Shown here: positions 43,769-52,543 of the stretch, piece by piece
How the letters are laid out: the number at the start of each line of letters is the position of its first letter
How positions within the stretch are numbered: the stretch's first letter is position 1
DNA from: Alicyclobacillus sp. SP_1
GTDB taxonomy: Bacteria > Bacillota > Bacilli > Alicyclobacillales > Alicyclobacillaceae
Reading direction: 5' to 3'
DNA length: 64,000 bases
Assembly: GCF_024706985.1 (NCBI RefSeq)
Contig: NZ_JAMCCX010000011.1
Location: 1 to 64,000 of the forward strand
Program-made: the position numbers and the translations under genes
Notes under the pieces: generated by a model
Told to the model about the DNA's origin: nothing
What the model saw: only the letters and a program-made list of their open reading frames with translations
Databases searched by the model: none

Positions 43769-44461
43769 ATGGATGTCCGCGTAAAATTGTTTGCAAACTT
43801 GAAGGAAGCCGTGGGCCAAGACGAGGTTGTTGTGTCTCTGCCGGACGTTACAAGTATTGCCACACTTCGTTCTGTTCTGGCAGAGCATTTTCCCGGTATG
43901 AGAAGTATTCTTCCCAAATGTGTGTTTGCTGTAAATCAACAAATTGTCAGTGAAGATGACATGCTGTCCATCCATGCGGAAGTTGCCGTTCTTCCGCCTG
44001 TCGGCGGCGGCTGCACGGACTCCTTAGATGCAGAGTCGACGGACAACGTCTACTGCGTTCTCACGGAAAAGGAGCTCTCGGTGCAACGTGCGTATGACGC
44101 ACTCATCCACCCAAACTGGGGCGGAACGGTGCTCTTTTGCGGGACAGTGCGGGAGTGGACGGGAGAAAAGCAAACGTCTCATTTGACGTACGAAGCGTAC
44201 CGCTCCATGGCTATTCAACAAATGCAAGATTTGCAAAGGCAAGTGGAGGCGGATTATCCAGGAGTGCGCACTTTGATGTGGCATCGCTTGGGCCGCCTAG
44301 AACTGACCGATATTGCCGTCATTTGTGCGGCTGCTTCTCCGCACCGGGACGCAGCATTTTTGGCAGCACGCACTTTGATTGAGCGATTAAAGAAGGAAGT
44401 TCCTATTTGGAAAAAAGAATTCTACGTGGATGGTCAACCAGAGTGGCGCGAGAACGAATGA
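43769..44461 (+). CDS. MoaD-MoaE fusion (molybdopterin synthase)
   Basis: About 230 residues. Residues 1-81 are a ubiquitin-like MoaD domain ending PPVGGG; residues about 95-230 are MoaE (GGTVLFCGTVREWT, YEAYRSMAIQQM, WHRLGRLELTD, KEVPIWKKEFYVDG). Molybdopterin synthase needs a free MoaD C-terminal Gly-Gly thiocarboxylate, which here is internal (44003-44011), so cleavage after GG is predicted, as described for mycobacterial MoaX. GGGAGGCGG precedes the ATG. Confidence 0.88.
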   Translation: MDVRVKLFANLKEAVGQDEVVVSLPDVTSIATLRSVLAEHFPGMRSILPKCVFAVNQQIVSEDDMLSIHAEVAVLPPVGGGCTDSLDAESTDNVYCVLTEKELSVQRAYDALIHPNWGGTVLFCGTVREWTGEKQTSHLTYEAYRSMAIQQMQDLQRQVEADYPGVRTLMWHRLGRLELTDIAVICAAASPHRDAAFLAARTLIERLKKEVPIWKKEFYVDGQPEWRENE

Positions 44462-44503
44462 CAGAACGTTATTTCTCGCGCCGCAGCCGGAAAATATAGA
44501 CAA

Positions 44504-45514
44504 CTACTCGATGAAGAATCGCAGAACTCCATCCACGGTCTTGGAACATATGGCCCCGTCTGCTTCCAGCCAGTCGAGAAATCCTAATATCTCCGACAGG
44601 ATGAGCGACGGTTGGTCCATTCGATGCGGAAAGTACTGAGCAGTATAAAACCAAGCACTTTCTCCAGGTGACGTTCTCACCAACTCCCAAACTTTGTCGC
44701 GTCTGCGTTCTTGGTCCAACAGACGTTGTTTGATGAGGTCGTGCGGATGCTCGACGGGTGAACCGTGTCCGGCCAATACGACGTTTATCGGAAGCTCCAG
44801 TAACCGGCGCAAGTTGTTGCGATAGTCAAGGAGACTTCGAGTGCGTTTTGCTTGCGCCCCTGAGGCAGCTCCAAGTTCGGGTTCGACGAGAGCGTTCGAT
44901 GAGATGCGCCCAATCAACTGGTCTCCTCCGAAGAAAGTACCAGTGGCTTCCTCCCAAAGCCCAATGGCTGCCTGTGCATGTCCTGGAACTTCTACAACAT
45001 TCATCGTCGGTAAACAATCGGGTCGGTCGCCATCTATCAATGAGCCATTAACTACCGACTGGTCGTTCAATTGTTGCAAAAATAAAAACTCGCTCATGGC
45101 TTTCTGCTGCAAATGCTCTGGCATGTCACACAAGGTATACAACGCCTGATAAAAGTCCATGCGATATCGGTCTCCCTGCAGTGCGGCGTCCACCCAGTAA
45201 GCAACATCAGGATGACTGTACACAGGAACTCCTTCGGACTGAATTTTCCCCGCCAATCCAACGTGATCGACATGCCCATGAGTCAATATCAGCGCCGACA
45301 AATCGCCATAATGGTAAACTCCCTGAGTTCTTAATCCTTGGATTAGTGCTGTTTCCGACTCCTTGCGATTCGGTCCGCAGTCCAATAGAACTGCCTGCCC
45401 GTCCTGTTTGATGAGATATGCATTAACAGCTCCGACCGGCAGTCCAGTGGGTACGCTGATGCAATGAACCGTCCTATCGAGACGCTCCGAAACAGCTGTG
45501 ATGTCGTTCTTCAT
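44504..45514 (-). CDS. MBL-fold metallo-hydrolase
   Basis: About 336 residues. The metal motif is THGHVDHVG, with VEVPGHAQAAIGLW and VLAGHGSPVEHP supplying further ligands; the N-terminus VNAYLIKQDGQAVLLDCGP is typical of YflN/GloB-like enzymes. It probably hydrolyses a thioester or lactone; substrate unknown. A C-terminal helical tail of about 90 residues follows the fold. The ATG at 45514 has GAGGTGGATG upstream. Convergent with moaDE. Confidence 0.82.
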   Translation of the reverse strand: MKNDITAVSERLDRTVHCISVPTGLPVGAVNAYLIKQDGQAVLLDCGPNRKESETALIQGLRTQGVYHYGDLSALILTHGHVDHVGLAGKIQSEGVPVYSHPDVAYWVDAALQGDRYRMDFYQALYTLCDMPEHLQQKAMSEFLFLQQLNDQSVVNGSLIDGDRPDCLPTMNVVEVPGHAQAAIGLWEEATGTFFGGDQLIGRISSNALVEPELGAASGAQAKRTRSLLDYRNNLRRLLELPINVVLAGHGSPVEHPHDLIKQRLLDQERRRDKVWELVRTSPGESAWFYTAQYFPHRMDQPSLILSEILGFLDWLEADGAICSKTVDGVLRFFIE

Positions 45515-45691
45515 TTCATCCACCTCGCGTTCCACTTTTCGAATGTCATGACTTCCTCTTCATCATACTGTGCTCCGGCTGTATCGGCAAACTTATATTC
45601 TACAATACTTCTAAACGTCCACTAGGATTCATAGACTGACAGTGTCTCACAAAGACGTGAACAGCCTGTTCGGAAGTGAGGATTTGGACCG

Positions 45692-47044
45692 ATGCGACAT
45701 ACCGGATGGAATGGTCTGAAAAAGAAAATAGTCTTGTGGACGTTTTGCCTCGCTTGCTTCGTCGGATTGACGCGATTGGGAATGGATTTGGTCTTTGGCC
45801 AGTCTGATTCAGCAGCTTGGAGTGGTTGGAAGTCAACGAGTCTGTCGGATATTGAGCTAAACGAGTTAGCCGGCGTCTCTCAAATTGCTCTGTCTGCGAC
45901 GACCGACCCAGGCTCAACTGGGCCCAGGCACAGTCCACTGCAATGGGTTGCCGAGACGCTCCACTTGCCGTTCATACATCCTTGGCGATTGCTAGAATAT
46001 CAATTACCCAGCGCCAATGCTCGGCGTTTACCCCAAGATGGCTCCCAATCCAGTCTCCTAAGCTCAATTTTCCAGTGGCAACCGAGCTCGCACAAAATTG
46101 CCCTTGGTTGGATGCCGCAAGAGTCCGCCGCAGAAAGTGACCAATTGATTCTGGATAATCCCGGTATGAATGTGGTCTCTCCAACGTGGCTGGAACTCGG
46201 GTCGAGTCGGGGAGATATCACAGGCCGAATTCAAAACAGTGTCGTTCGGTTCGCTCATCAGCATCATGTGCAAGTTTGGGTTCTCATCACCAACCAATTT
46301 CGTTCCAACTTGACATCCCGGTTTCTCTCGTCGTCCGCCGCTGAGAATCACTTTATAAAACAATTGAAGACGCTTGTCGTTGAAGACCGACTGAATGGCA
46401 TTAATTTGGATTTCGAAAACATGGACAGCGCTGACCAGGCAGCTTACACATCGTTTGTAGGTAAACTCGACCGAACATTGACCTCAATCCATGCCGACCT
46501 GTCCGTAGACGTGACCCCCGACATTGTGCCGCTTGTCGACAACTCAGCATATTTTCATGCTGGTCTGGCCGCAAACTGTCATCAACTCATTCTCATGGCC
46601 TACGACGAGCACTGGGGCGGGGATTCAGTTGCCGGTCCTGTGGCATCGCTGCCTTGGGTTCGGCAGTCCGTTCAAGACTTATTGGACACCGGGGTACCTG
46701 CCGATAAATTAGTTCTCGGCGTACCGTTTTACACGCGTTTTTGGCATATGCATCCACAAGGATATATCACGAGTGAAGCCGTCGCACTCGACATGGTTCC
46801 GAATATCCTAACTGCACATCACGCAAAAGCGTCTTATGACTCGTCCCTAGGTCTGATGTATGCTCGCTATCCCGTGGCCAGCGGTTATGAGCAGGTCTGG
46901 TTTGCTTCAAAAAAGACGTTACAGACAAAACTCCAAATGGTGAACAATGACGGATTGGCCGGAGTAGCCGTCTGGTCTCTTCCCCTGTCTGCACCATCCA
47001 CGTGGAAGACTCTCGTCGATCAACTGCGTCAGTCGATTGCCTGA
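45692..47044 (+). CDS. Exported glycoside hydrolase family 18 protein
   Basis: 450 residues: an N-terminal signal anchor (VLWTFCLACFVGLTRLGMDLVF), about 130 residues of variable sequence, then a GH18 barrel with NGINLDFENM (catalytic Glu), LSVDVTPDI, QLILMAYDEHWGG and GVAVWSL. Relatives in spore formers (YdhD/YaaH type) cleave cortex or wall amino sugars. No LysM domain is seen. The next gene follows 17 bases later with its own ribosome site. Confidence 0.82.
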   Translation: MRHTGWNGLKKKIVLWTFCLACFVGLTRLGMDLVFGQSDSAAWSGWKSTSLSDIELNELAGVSQIALSATTDPGSTGPRHSPLQWVAETLHLPFIHPWRLLEYQLPSANARRLPQDGSQSSLLSSIFQWQPSSHKIALGWMPQESAAESDQLILDNPGMNVVSPTWLELGSSRGDITGRIQNSVVRFAHQHHVQVWVLITNQFRSNLTSRFLSSSAAENHFIKQLKTLVVEDRLNGINLDFENMDSADQAAYTSFVGKLDRTLTSIHADLSVDVTPDIVPLVDNSAYFHAGLAANCHQLILMAYDEHWGGDSVAGPVASLPWVRQSVQDLLDTGVPADKLVLGVPFYTRFWHMHPQGYITSEAVALDMVPNILTAHHAKASYDSSLGLMYARYPVASGYEQVWFASKKTLQTKLQMVNNDGLAGVAVWSLPLSAPSTWKTLVDQLRQSIA

Positions 47045-47061
47045 AAGGAGTTGCTGTCTGT

Positions 47062-47559
47062 ATGGACAAAGTACTCGTCGGCGTTGCCGCCGTCACCACA
47101 GCGGCTTACATCGGTTATAGCATTTATCGACCACACACAGCACAAGAGGGCATCGCGTCGACGGCCTCCATGCTCATGCAGGCAGCGCCCTGGATTATTG
47201 TGTCCATGCTCGCTGCAGGCTTAATCTCACAAATACTGGACACGCACGTCATCGCACGATATTTAGGGCCACAGAGTGGCTTCATGGGTATTGTCACCGG
47301 TGCGTTGTTTGGACTTGTTGGAACGGGATCTCGCTGGGCCGTATATCCGTTAGCTGCAGGACTGTTGGGGGCCGATGCGTCCCCTGGGGCGGTGTTCGCG
47401 TTTCTCACTTCCTGGCAGTTGGTCTCTTTGCCCCGCGTACCTGCAGAGTTTCCTTTTCTTGGGGTTCGATTCACCATACTTCGAGCGGTCTTTTCTTTCG
47501 CTATGGCGATTTTCGGAGGCACACTGATGAATCTTGGTCTAAATTGGTTCTCTAGATAA
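47062..47559 (+). CDS. Small membrane protein, half-size permease (ArsP/YraQ-like)
   Basis: 165 residues with four to five hydrophobic segments: VLVGVAAVTTAAYIGYSIY, MLMQAAPWIIVSMLAAGLISQIL, VTGALFGLVGTGSRWAVYPLAAGLL, AVFAFLTSWQLVSLPR and ILRAVFSFAMAIFGGTLM. This resembles one half of the DUF318/ArsP permease family. Substrate unknown. ATG with GAAAGGAG 11 bases upstream; it follows the GH18 gene closely. Confidence 0.6.
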   Translation: MDKVLVGVAAVTTAAYIGYSIYRPHTAQEGIASTASMLMQAAPWIIVSMLAAGLISQILDTHVIARYLGPQSGFMGIVTGALFGLVGTGSRWAVYPLAAGLLGADASPGAVFAFLTSWQLVSLPRVPAEFPFLGVRFTILRAVFSFAMAIFGGTLMNLGLNWFSR

Positions 47560-47612
47560 CGGTCCTCTGGGCTATGCAAAATAGACAGAATTCGGTCCAG
47601 TCGAACAGACAG

Positions 47613-47643
47613 GCACCCTGAGTGTTGGTGTCACTCAAGGTGC
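47613..47643. terminator. Possible bidirectional terminator hairpin
   Basis: Arms 47613-47624 (GCACCCTGAGTG) and 47632-47643 (CACTCAAGGTGC) pair with one mismatch around a 7-base loop. It lies between convergent genes. No clear T-run follows on either side. Confidence 0.45.
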
Positions 47644-47704
47644 TCCGTCGACCGTATTTCGTTGCTACTTGTCGCATATGGAGTCACAACGCGCCGCGTC
47701 CACG

Positions 47705-48523
47705 CTATTGTATGACTTGTCGAGCAAAAACCAGGGCTCGTCCCATCCAAGTCGTGGCCAACGGAACTTCGACGACCTTCCGATATCCGCCGCCTTCTTC
47801 AATGACCATGCCGTGACCCGCATAAATACCCACGTGCCCTCCGCCAGTGGCATTGGTGGATGTGCGGAAGAAGAGCAAATCGCCCATTTGAAGGTCTGAT
47901 AGCGGTACTGGGGTTCCCACGTGATAGCGTTGATAGACGGACGACCCGGAAAATGAGATTCCCAACGCTGTTCGATAGACCCACGCCGTAAAATTAGAGC
48001 AATCAAACCCGACACCTGGCACCTGATGGCCCCACCAATAGGGTACGCCCAACTGAGTTTTAGCTACTTGAATGACTTTCTCAGCCTCGTGTTGTTCGGT
48101 TGCCGATAACGTGGTGCCATTTCCCAAACTACTCCCTTGTGCATGAGCGTGAGTCGGATGAGTGACCGCTTGAGCATGTTTGCTCGGTACTTCATTCGTG
48201 CTCGGCGCGCTCGATTGAGTCTCCACTAAATGCGTGAAGTGTGGATTCGTCGTGATATAGAGAGTGTGGTGCTGCCATTCCACCTCATACCAATAGCGAT
48301 TGACTTTGCTGACAAGCGGAGCGTCTTCTCCCAGCAACAAACGTCCGTAGAGCGGCGACTGAAGACTGGCTGCAGTATGAAAGTCGACATATCCGTGAAT
48401 GGTCTGGACGGAAAGTGGATTCGTAGCCGCTTCGGCAACCGTGCCCACACCAGGCACACCCAATAAGCAGATAGCTGCGGCACTTCCAAATCGCGACAAT
48501 CGCTTGAAACGCAAAGTCATCAT
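47705..48523 (-). CDS. Exported NlpC/P60 endopeptidase
   Basis: 272 residues: signal peptide (about 10-33, ending VAEAA), an SH3-like region (VDFHTAASLQSPLYG and WYEVEWQ), a His/Ser-rich linker, and an NlpC/P60 domain with catalytic Cys in VGFDCSNFTAWVY and His in GGGHVGIYAG. It cleaves D-Glu-diaminopimelate bonds in wall peptides. Convergent with the GH18/permease pair. Confidence 0.87.
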   Translation of the reverse strand: MMTLRFKRLSRFGSAAAICLLGVPGVGTVAEAATNPLSVQTIHGYVDFHTAASLQSPLYGRLLLGEDAPLVSKVNRYWYEVEWQHHTLYITTNPHFTHLVETQSSAPSTNEVPSKHAQAVTHPTHAHAQGSSLGNGTTLSATEQHEAEKVIQVAKTQLGVPYWWGHQVPGVGFDCSNFTAWVYRTALGISFSGSSVYQRYHVGTPVPLSDLQMGDLLFFRTSTNATGGGHVGIYAGHGMVIEEGGGYRKVVEVPLATTWMGRALVFARQVIQ

Positions 48524-48592
48524 CCTCTCAGGAGTGGAGTCCTCTCATGGCAACCCTATGACTACGGTCAACGAACTTGTGCCAACGTCATG

Positions 48593-49255
48593 TCACTTCG
48601 CGAAGATGAATGGACCAATTTCGTTCGTTCGAGGCTGAGACCATACCCAACTTCCTGACGGCGTTTGCGCCGGGTTGAAGAAGACCATCGCTCCAGGGAC
48701 GAGATCGACCTGCTTCGCCAATACATCCTCGGCGGCGGTATAGGCAGAGGAAACGGGGGTATTATAAATGAACCCGTTTGTCGTACAAGAGAACTGAGCA
48801 TATCCATCACTTTGTTGAAAGACAACGTCATACACATTACTTCCATATCCGAAACTCTCAAGTCGATGGAGAACAACGTCGCCAACCGCAATTTGCGCAC
48901 TCATACTGGTTCCCTGTGCTTCAGCAGAAATGAGGTGAGCCATCCAATAGAGATTCGCACTGGTATCATAAGGGGAAGACACACTGGCCTCCATCGAGTT
49001 CATGACAGGTAAATTGTTTACAGTCGCGCTCGGGAGTTTCAATTGCGTGCCAACCAAGATGTCCAGTGCAGGTACCTGAGGATTTGCTGCTTCGAGCGCA
49101 TTCAGACTCACGCCATATTGCTGCGAGATAGTCCAGAAAGTCTGCCCGGATTGAACGGTCACGGTCGACAAAGTAGCTGCCTGAGCTGTGACGACTCCGG
49201 TCAGCAAAACGGCGGATGCAGAGGCGATAGCAACGGAAAGTTTTCGCTTCAACAT
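48593..49255 (-). CDS. LysM and SleB-type cell wall hydrolase
   Basis: 220 residues: signal peptide (1-26, AQAA), one LysM domain (VTVQSGQTFWTISQQYGVSLNALEAANP), then a Hydrolase_2/SleB-like domain with MAHLISAEAQG (catalytic Glu), QIAVGDVVLHRLES, NVYDVVFQ and QFSCTTNGFIYNTP. The family lyses cortex or wall. About 250 bases upstream of it hold no gene. Confidence 0.85.
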   Translation of the reverse strand: MLKRKLSVAIASASAVLLTGVVTAQAATLSTVTVQSGQTFWTISQQYGVSLNALEAANPQVPALDILVGTQLKLPSATVNNLPVMNSMEASVSSPYDTSANLYWMAHLISAEAQGTSMSAQIAVGDVVLHRLESFGYGSNVYDVVFQQSDGYAQFSCTTNGFIYNTPVSSAYTAAEDVLAKQVDLVPGAMVFFNPAQTPSGSWVWSQPRTNEIGPFIFAK

Positions 49256-49506
49256 ATGGATTAAACACGTCTCCCTCTCACAGTTTGCCTCCGAGGTTAG
49301 TTGTCGGGTTCAGGCGGTCGAGAACGCCTGTTTGGTAAGAACCAAATTCACCCCAAGTGCTGAACTTTGCCAAGTGCTTCGCTCAGCAACAAAAATCCCC
49401 CGTACATCTATAACATAGACGATTCGGCTGAAGTGGCGTGCTAGAACAGTATCATGAAACCCGTGAATTGTAACGAATCAATTTCTGACAGTCGTACTAT
49501 ATTATT
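49256..49506. other. Intergenic stretch upstream of the LysM-SleB gene
   Basis: About 250 bases; nothing recognisable beyond the hydrolase ribosome site at the left edge (GGGAGACG on the minus strand). No RNA gene or repeat seen. Confidence 0.4.
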
Positions 49507-50412
49507 TTACGAATAATTGTTCTTGCGGGGGTATTTTAGGCGAATCGAGGAGTCACTAAACCACATACCAAGAAGGATGAACGCCGCGCCCAGCATAGCA
49601 TCGAGGGACATTCGTTGATGAGCCCACCACCAGGACAACACGGCAGCAAATACTGGTTCCATAGTAAAAATAATAGCTATTTGCGATGCCGATATGGCTC
49701 GTTGGCCGATATTTTGAATGTAATAAGCAAACGCTGTAGCCAATACCCCGTTAACTAAGAGCGCTATCATGACCTGTGGTTGACTGAAGGGAATTGTAGA
49801 CCACGTATGATTTCCCGAAATAACTTCCGTCGAAAAAAAGGATAACAGCGCCATCACACCAATCTCAAGCCACGCCAAAGTCAGCGGGTGTATGTCGGGA
49901 GAAAATCGGTCAATCAAGAGAACCTGGAGTGCCATGAACAGTGCACAAGCCAATCCATACCAAACGCCAACATTGAGTCCGAACAACTGTGTCCCACACA
50001 GTAAGAACAGTCCCAGGAGGGCGAATAGAGAACCACCCCATAGGCGCATACCGGGTTTTTTTGCACGGCGCAACAAAAGCGACAACATGGGAACTAACAC
50101 CACGGACAATCCCGTTAAAAAAGCGCTGGTCGCGGCGGATGTTGTCTCCAAGCCAAAAGTCTGAAATGCATATCCCAGGTACAAAACGACACCAACGCCC
50201 AATCCCACAAGCACGTTGCGACGCGTCAGACCAGCTCTGGCCGATTTTTGGAGTACTACTGGAAACGTCAGTAAAACAGCAGCCATTGTAAACCGAACCG
50301 CCAAGAACGCAAAAGGTGATATGTAAGGCAAGGCAGACTTCGTCAGCGTGAAGGTCGCTCCCCAAACGAGCGTCACGAATAGAAGCAACAAGACCATCCC
50401 TCTTTGATGCAT
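49507..50412 (-). CDS. EamA/DMT-family transporter
   Basis: About 301 residues, ten membrane helices in two EamA repeats: WGATFTLTKSALPYISPFAFLAVRF, TTSAATSAFLTGLSVVLVPMLSLLL, and in the second half LAYYIQNIGQRAISASQIAIIFTMEPVFAAVLSWWW-like sequence. Substrate unknown, likely a metabolite or amino acid exporter. ATG at 50412 with AAAGGAGAAAATC upstream; the frame to 50520 is spurious. Confidence 0.82.
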   Translation of the reverse strand: MHQRGMVLLLLFVTLVWGATFTLTKSALPYISPFAFLAVRFTMAAVLLTFPVVLQKSARAGLTRRNVLVGLGVGVVLYLGYAFQTFGLETTSAATSAFLTGLSVVLVPMLSLLLRRAKKPGMRLWGGSLFALLGLFLLCGTQLFGLNVGVWYGLACALFMALQVLLIDRFSPDIHPLTLAWLEIGVMALLSFFSTEVISGNHTWSTIPFSQPQVMIALLVNGVLATAFAYYIQNIGQRAISASQIAIIFTMEPVFAAVLSWWWAHQRMSLDAMLGAAFILLGMWFSDSSIRLKYPRKNNYS

Positions 50413-50672
50413 AAAGATTTTCTCCTTTATCATCGATTGCAAAAGACCACCTGACGGCAAACAAGCACTTCCCTGCAAGTCGCCTTGAGCAAGACTCCAT
50501 TCATGAGTGTACTCCGTCATACGAGCGTGACGCTAGTGGCAGTTTTGGGAGAATAATCGGTTGGGGGCTTACATACAGAGCATTAAGACATGACACTTCT
50601 CTTTCATGAAAATTCCATATTTTAGTTGCATGGACACATTTGGAGGATGAGAAAGAGGATAGGGGTGAGTCT
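50413..50672. other. Divergent promoter region between transporter and 3D-domain genes
   Basis: About 260 bases with no supported gene. Between 50560 and 50640 the sequence is AT-rich and likely contains the promoter of the 3D-domain gene, but no box pair was strong enough to assign. Confidence 0.4.
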
Positions 50673-51560
50673 TTGCGTACTCAAAAAACAGCTCCGTTAT
50701 TGGCATCTGCGGCGCTCGTTGCGTTTACCGCAGACTACCTGGCTCCGTTGCCGCCGGTAACATTCGGCCAACGGCTGGTTTTTTCTCAAATCAATCTGCT
50801 TGAGTCTGTCCAGACCATTCACGCGATGAATCCCTACAGAGCCGACCCATCCCACCCCCGAAATCTAACCATGAAAGTGTCTTATCACCGACACCAACGG
50901 CGAGCAAATCGGCCATCCGGGGCTAGGAGCCAGCTCGAGTCACACCCAGTTTACGGAATTTCCAACGGGCCAAGCCATCCAGAAGAACATGTAGAGACTT
51001 TTTTGCTTCGCAAAAATGTACCCTATCCGCGCATTCAACGCCCTACCGTGTCCATGCCAGCCGGGCAAATTAAGGTGATTCAAAAAGGTCGCCCGGGGCA
51101 AAAGATCACGTCGATGAAAATCGTATATCTGTCCGGCAAACGAATCGCAACTCGCGAGACCGTCCATGTTATCCCAGCTATTCCGGAAATCACTCTTGTC
51201 GGACAAAAACAAACACGGATAAAGTCCGTCACAACCAATGTGCCAACCGCTCGCTCTCTGACTTCTCGTTCAGAGACCCCGCTTGAACATTCCGAAGCGA
51301 TTTCGGTTCTGGCCACTGCCTATGTGGCAGGAGGAACCACGGCGACAGGAGTACCTGCAGAGCCTGGAGTCATTGCCGTTGACCCCTCCGTGATTCCTCT
51401 GGGGTCCCGAGTTTACGTCCCGGGTTTTGGAACGCTTGTGGCTGCGGACACGGGCGGCGACATTGTCGGTGACCGAATTGACATCTGTGTGAGCACTTAT
51501 ACGGAGGCCATCGACTTTGGCCGACGCGATTTGACGATTTACGTGCTACAGTCTTCTTGA
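50673..51560 (+). CDS. Exported 3D-domain (YabE-like) wall protein
   Basis: About 295 residues: weak N-terminal hydrophobic segment (APLLASAALVAFTADYLAPL), basic middle part, a G5-like stretch (about 145-190), then a C-terminal 3D domain with VLATAYVAGGTTATGVPAEPGVIAVDPSVIPLGSRVYVPGFG and DTGGDIVGDRIDI, the three aspartates of the lytic fold. It may cleave peptidoglycan as in Rpf/MltA-like proteins. The start is unsure: TTG 50673 follows GGGGTGAG; TTG 50640 is also in frame. Confidence 0.75.
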   Translation: MRTQKTAPLLASAALVAFTADYLAPLPPVTFGQRLVFSQINLLESVQTIHAMNPYRADPSHPRNLTMKVSYHRHQRRANRPSGARSQLESHPVYGISNGPSHPEEHVETFLLRKNVPYPRIQRPTVSMPAGQIKVIQKGRPGQKITSMKIVYLSGKRIATRETVHVIPAIPEITLVGQKQTRIKSVTTNVPTARSLTSRSETPLEHSEAISVLATAYVAGGTTATGVPAEPGVIAVDPSVIPLGSRVYVPGFGTLVAADTGGDIVGDRIDICVSTYTEAIDFGRRDLTIYVLQSS

Positions 51561-51603
51561 CCCTCTGCGCTCTCCAGCATGTGTTACCCGTATAAGGGCG
51601 TAT

Positions 51604-52401
51604 TTAACCGACTCTGTGCTCCATTCGAAGTTTGTCTGCAATCATTGCGATAAACTCAGAATTCGTTGGTTTTGTTTTCGAGGCGCTCACGGTATACCCA
51701 AACATGGTGCGAATGGCATCCATGTTTCCTCTTCCCCAAGCAACCTCAATGGAATGCCGAATGGCGCGTTCCACGCGGCTTGGCGTTGTCTTATAACGTT
51801 CCGCAATGCGCGGATACAATACCTTTGTAATGGAGCCCAAAATTTCAACATCCTGAAACACAATGCCGATAGCTTCGCGCAAATAATGATACCCTTTAAT
51901 GTGCGCGGGAACTCCAATTTCGTGAATGATTTGCGTAATTTGTGCATCGACCGTTTTTCTTCCCGGCACCTGTGATGACATTGAATATAAGGCCAGATTG
52001 TTTGAAGAAGTCGCCGCAACTGGGGCATTCGAGGAATAGACAATTTGCCGAATTCGTTCGGCCAGCGTCGACATATCAAACGGCTTTAAGATGAAATAGG
52101 ACACACCCAATTCTGCGGCACGGCGAGTGACATGTTCTTGACCGAATGCCGTGAGCATGACAACTTTAGGCAGCTTTGAGCACATCTCAGTCAGTCGTTC
52201 CAGAGTCCCAATTCCATCTAAAACAGGCATGATGATGTCCAACACAATGACATCGGGAACTCTTTCGCGCACCAGTTCCAACACTTCCGTACCGTTGTAG
52301 GCGACACCAGAAACATTCATATCGCCTTGTGCTGAGATAAATTCCGCCAACACATCCGCAAATTCCTTGTTGTCATCCGCAATTAACACATCTAAGACCA
52401 C
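51604..52401 (-). CDS. spo0A: Sporulation master regulator Spo0A
   Basis: About 265 residues: receiver with VLIADDN, phospho-acceptor Asp55 in VIVLDIIMP and FILKPFD, then the sporulation-specific effector domain ([45 protein letters not shown]). It activates entry into sporulation. The GTG at 52401 is preferred, seven bases after GGGGGG. Three Spo0A boxes and a sigma-H-like promoter lie upstream, suggesting autoregulation. Confidence 0.95.
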   Translation of the reverse strand: MVLDVLIADDNKEFADVLAEFISAQGDMNVSGVAYNGTEVLELVRERVPDVIVLDIIMPVLDGIGTLERLTEMCSKLPKVVMLTAFGQEHVTRRAAELGVSYFILKPFDMSTLAERIRQIVYSSNAPVAATSSNNLALYSMSSQVPGRKTVDAQITQIIHEIGVPAHIKGYHYLREAIGIVFQDVEILGSITKVLYPRIAERYKTTPSRVERAIRHSIEVAWGRGNMDAIRTMFGYTVSASKTKPTNSEFIAMIADKLRMEHRVG

Positions 52402-52433
52402 CAGAAAACCCCCCTGCATTCACTGTGAATCAT

Positions 52434-52517
52434 TTTCGACAAATCGGGGGGGAGTCCTGCCAAATACTATGCAATACTTTTCGCCGTGTTCATAGGCTAT
52501 TCGACATATTTCGACAC
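52434..52517 (-). promoter_or_regulatory. spo0A control region: sigma-H-like promoter and three Spo0A boxes
   Basis: Perfect TGTCGAA cores occur at 52441-52435, 52506-52500 and 52516-52510 on the minus strand; the last two are exactly ten bases apart. AGGACTC (52458-52452), 13 bases and CGAAA (52438-52434) resemble a sigma-H promoter with one mismatch in the -10. The first box overlaps that -10 and would repress; the upstream pair could activate (inference). Confidence 0.65.
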
Positions 52518-52543
52518 ACTTCCGTCGATTCGCTCGTACGTCG

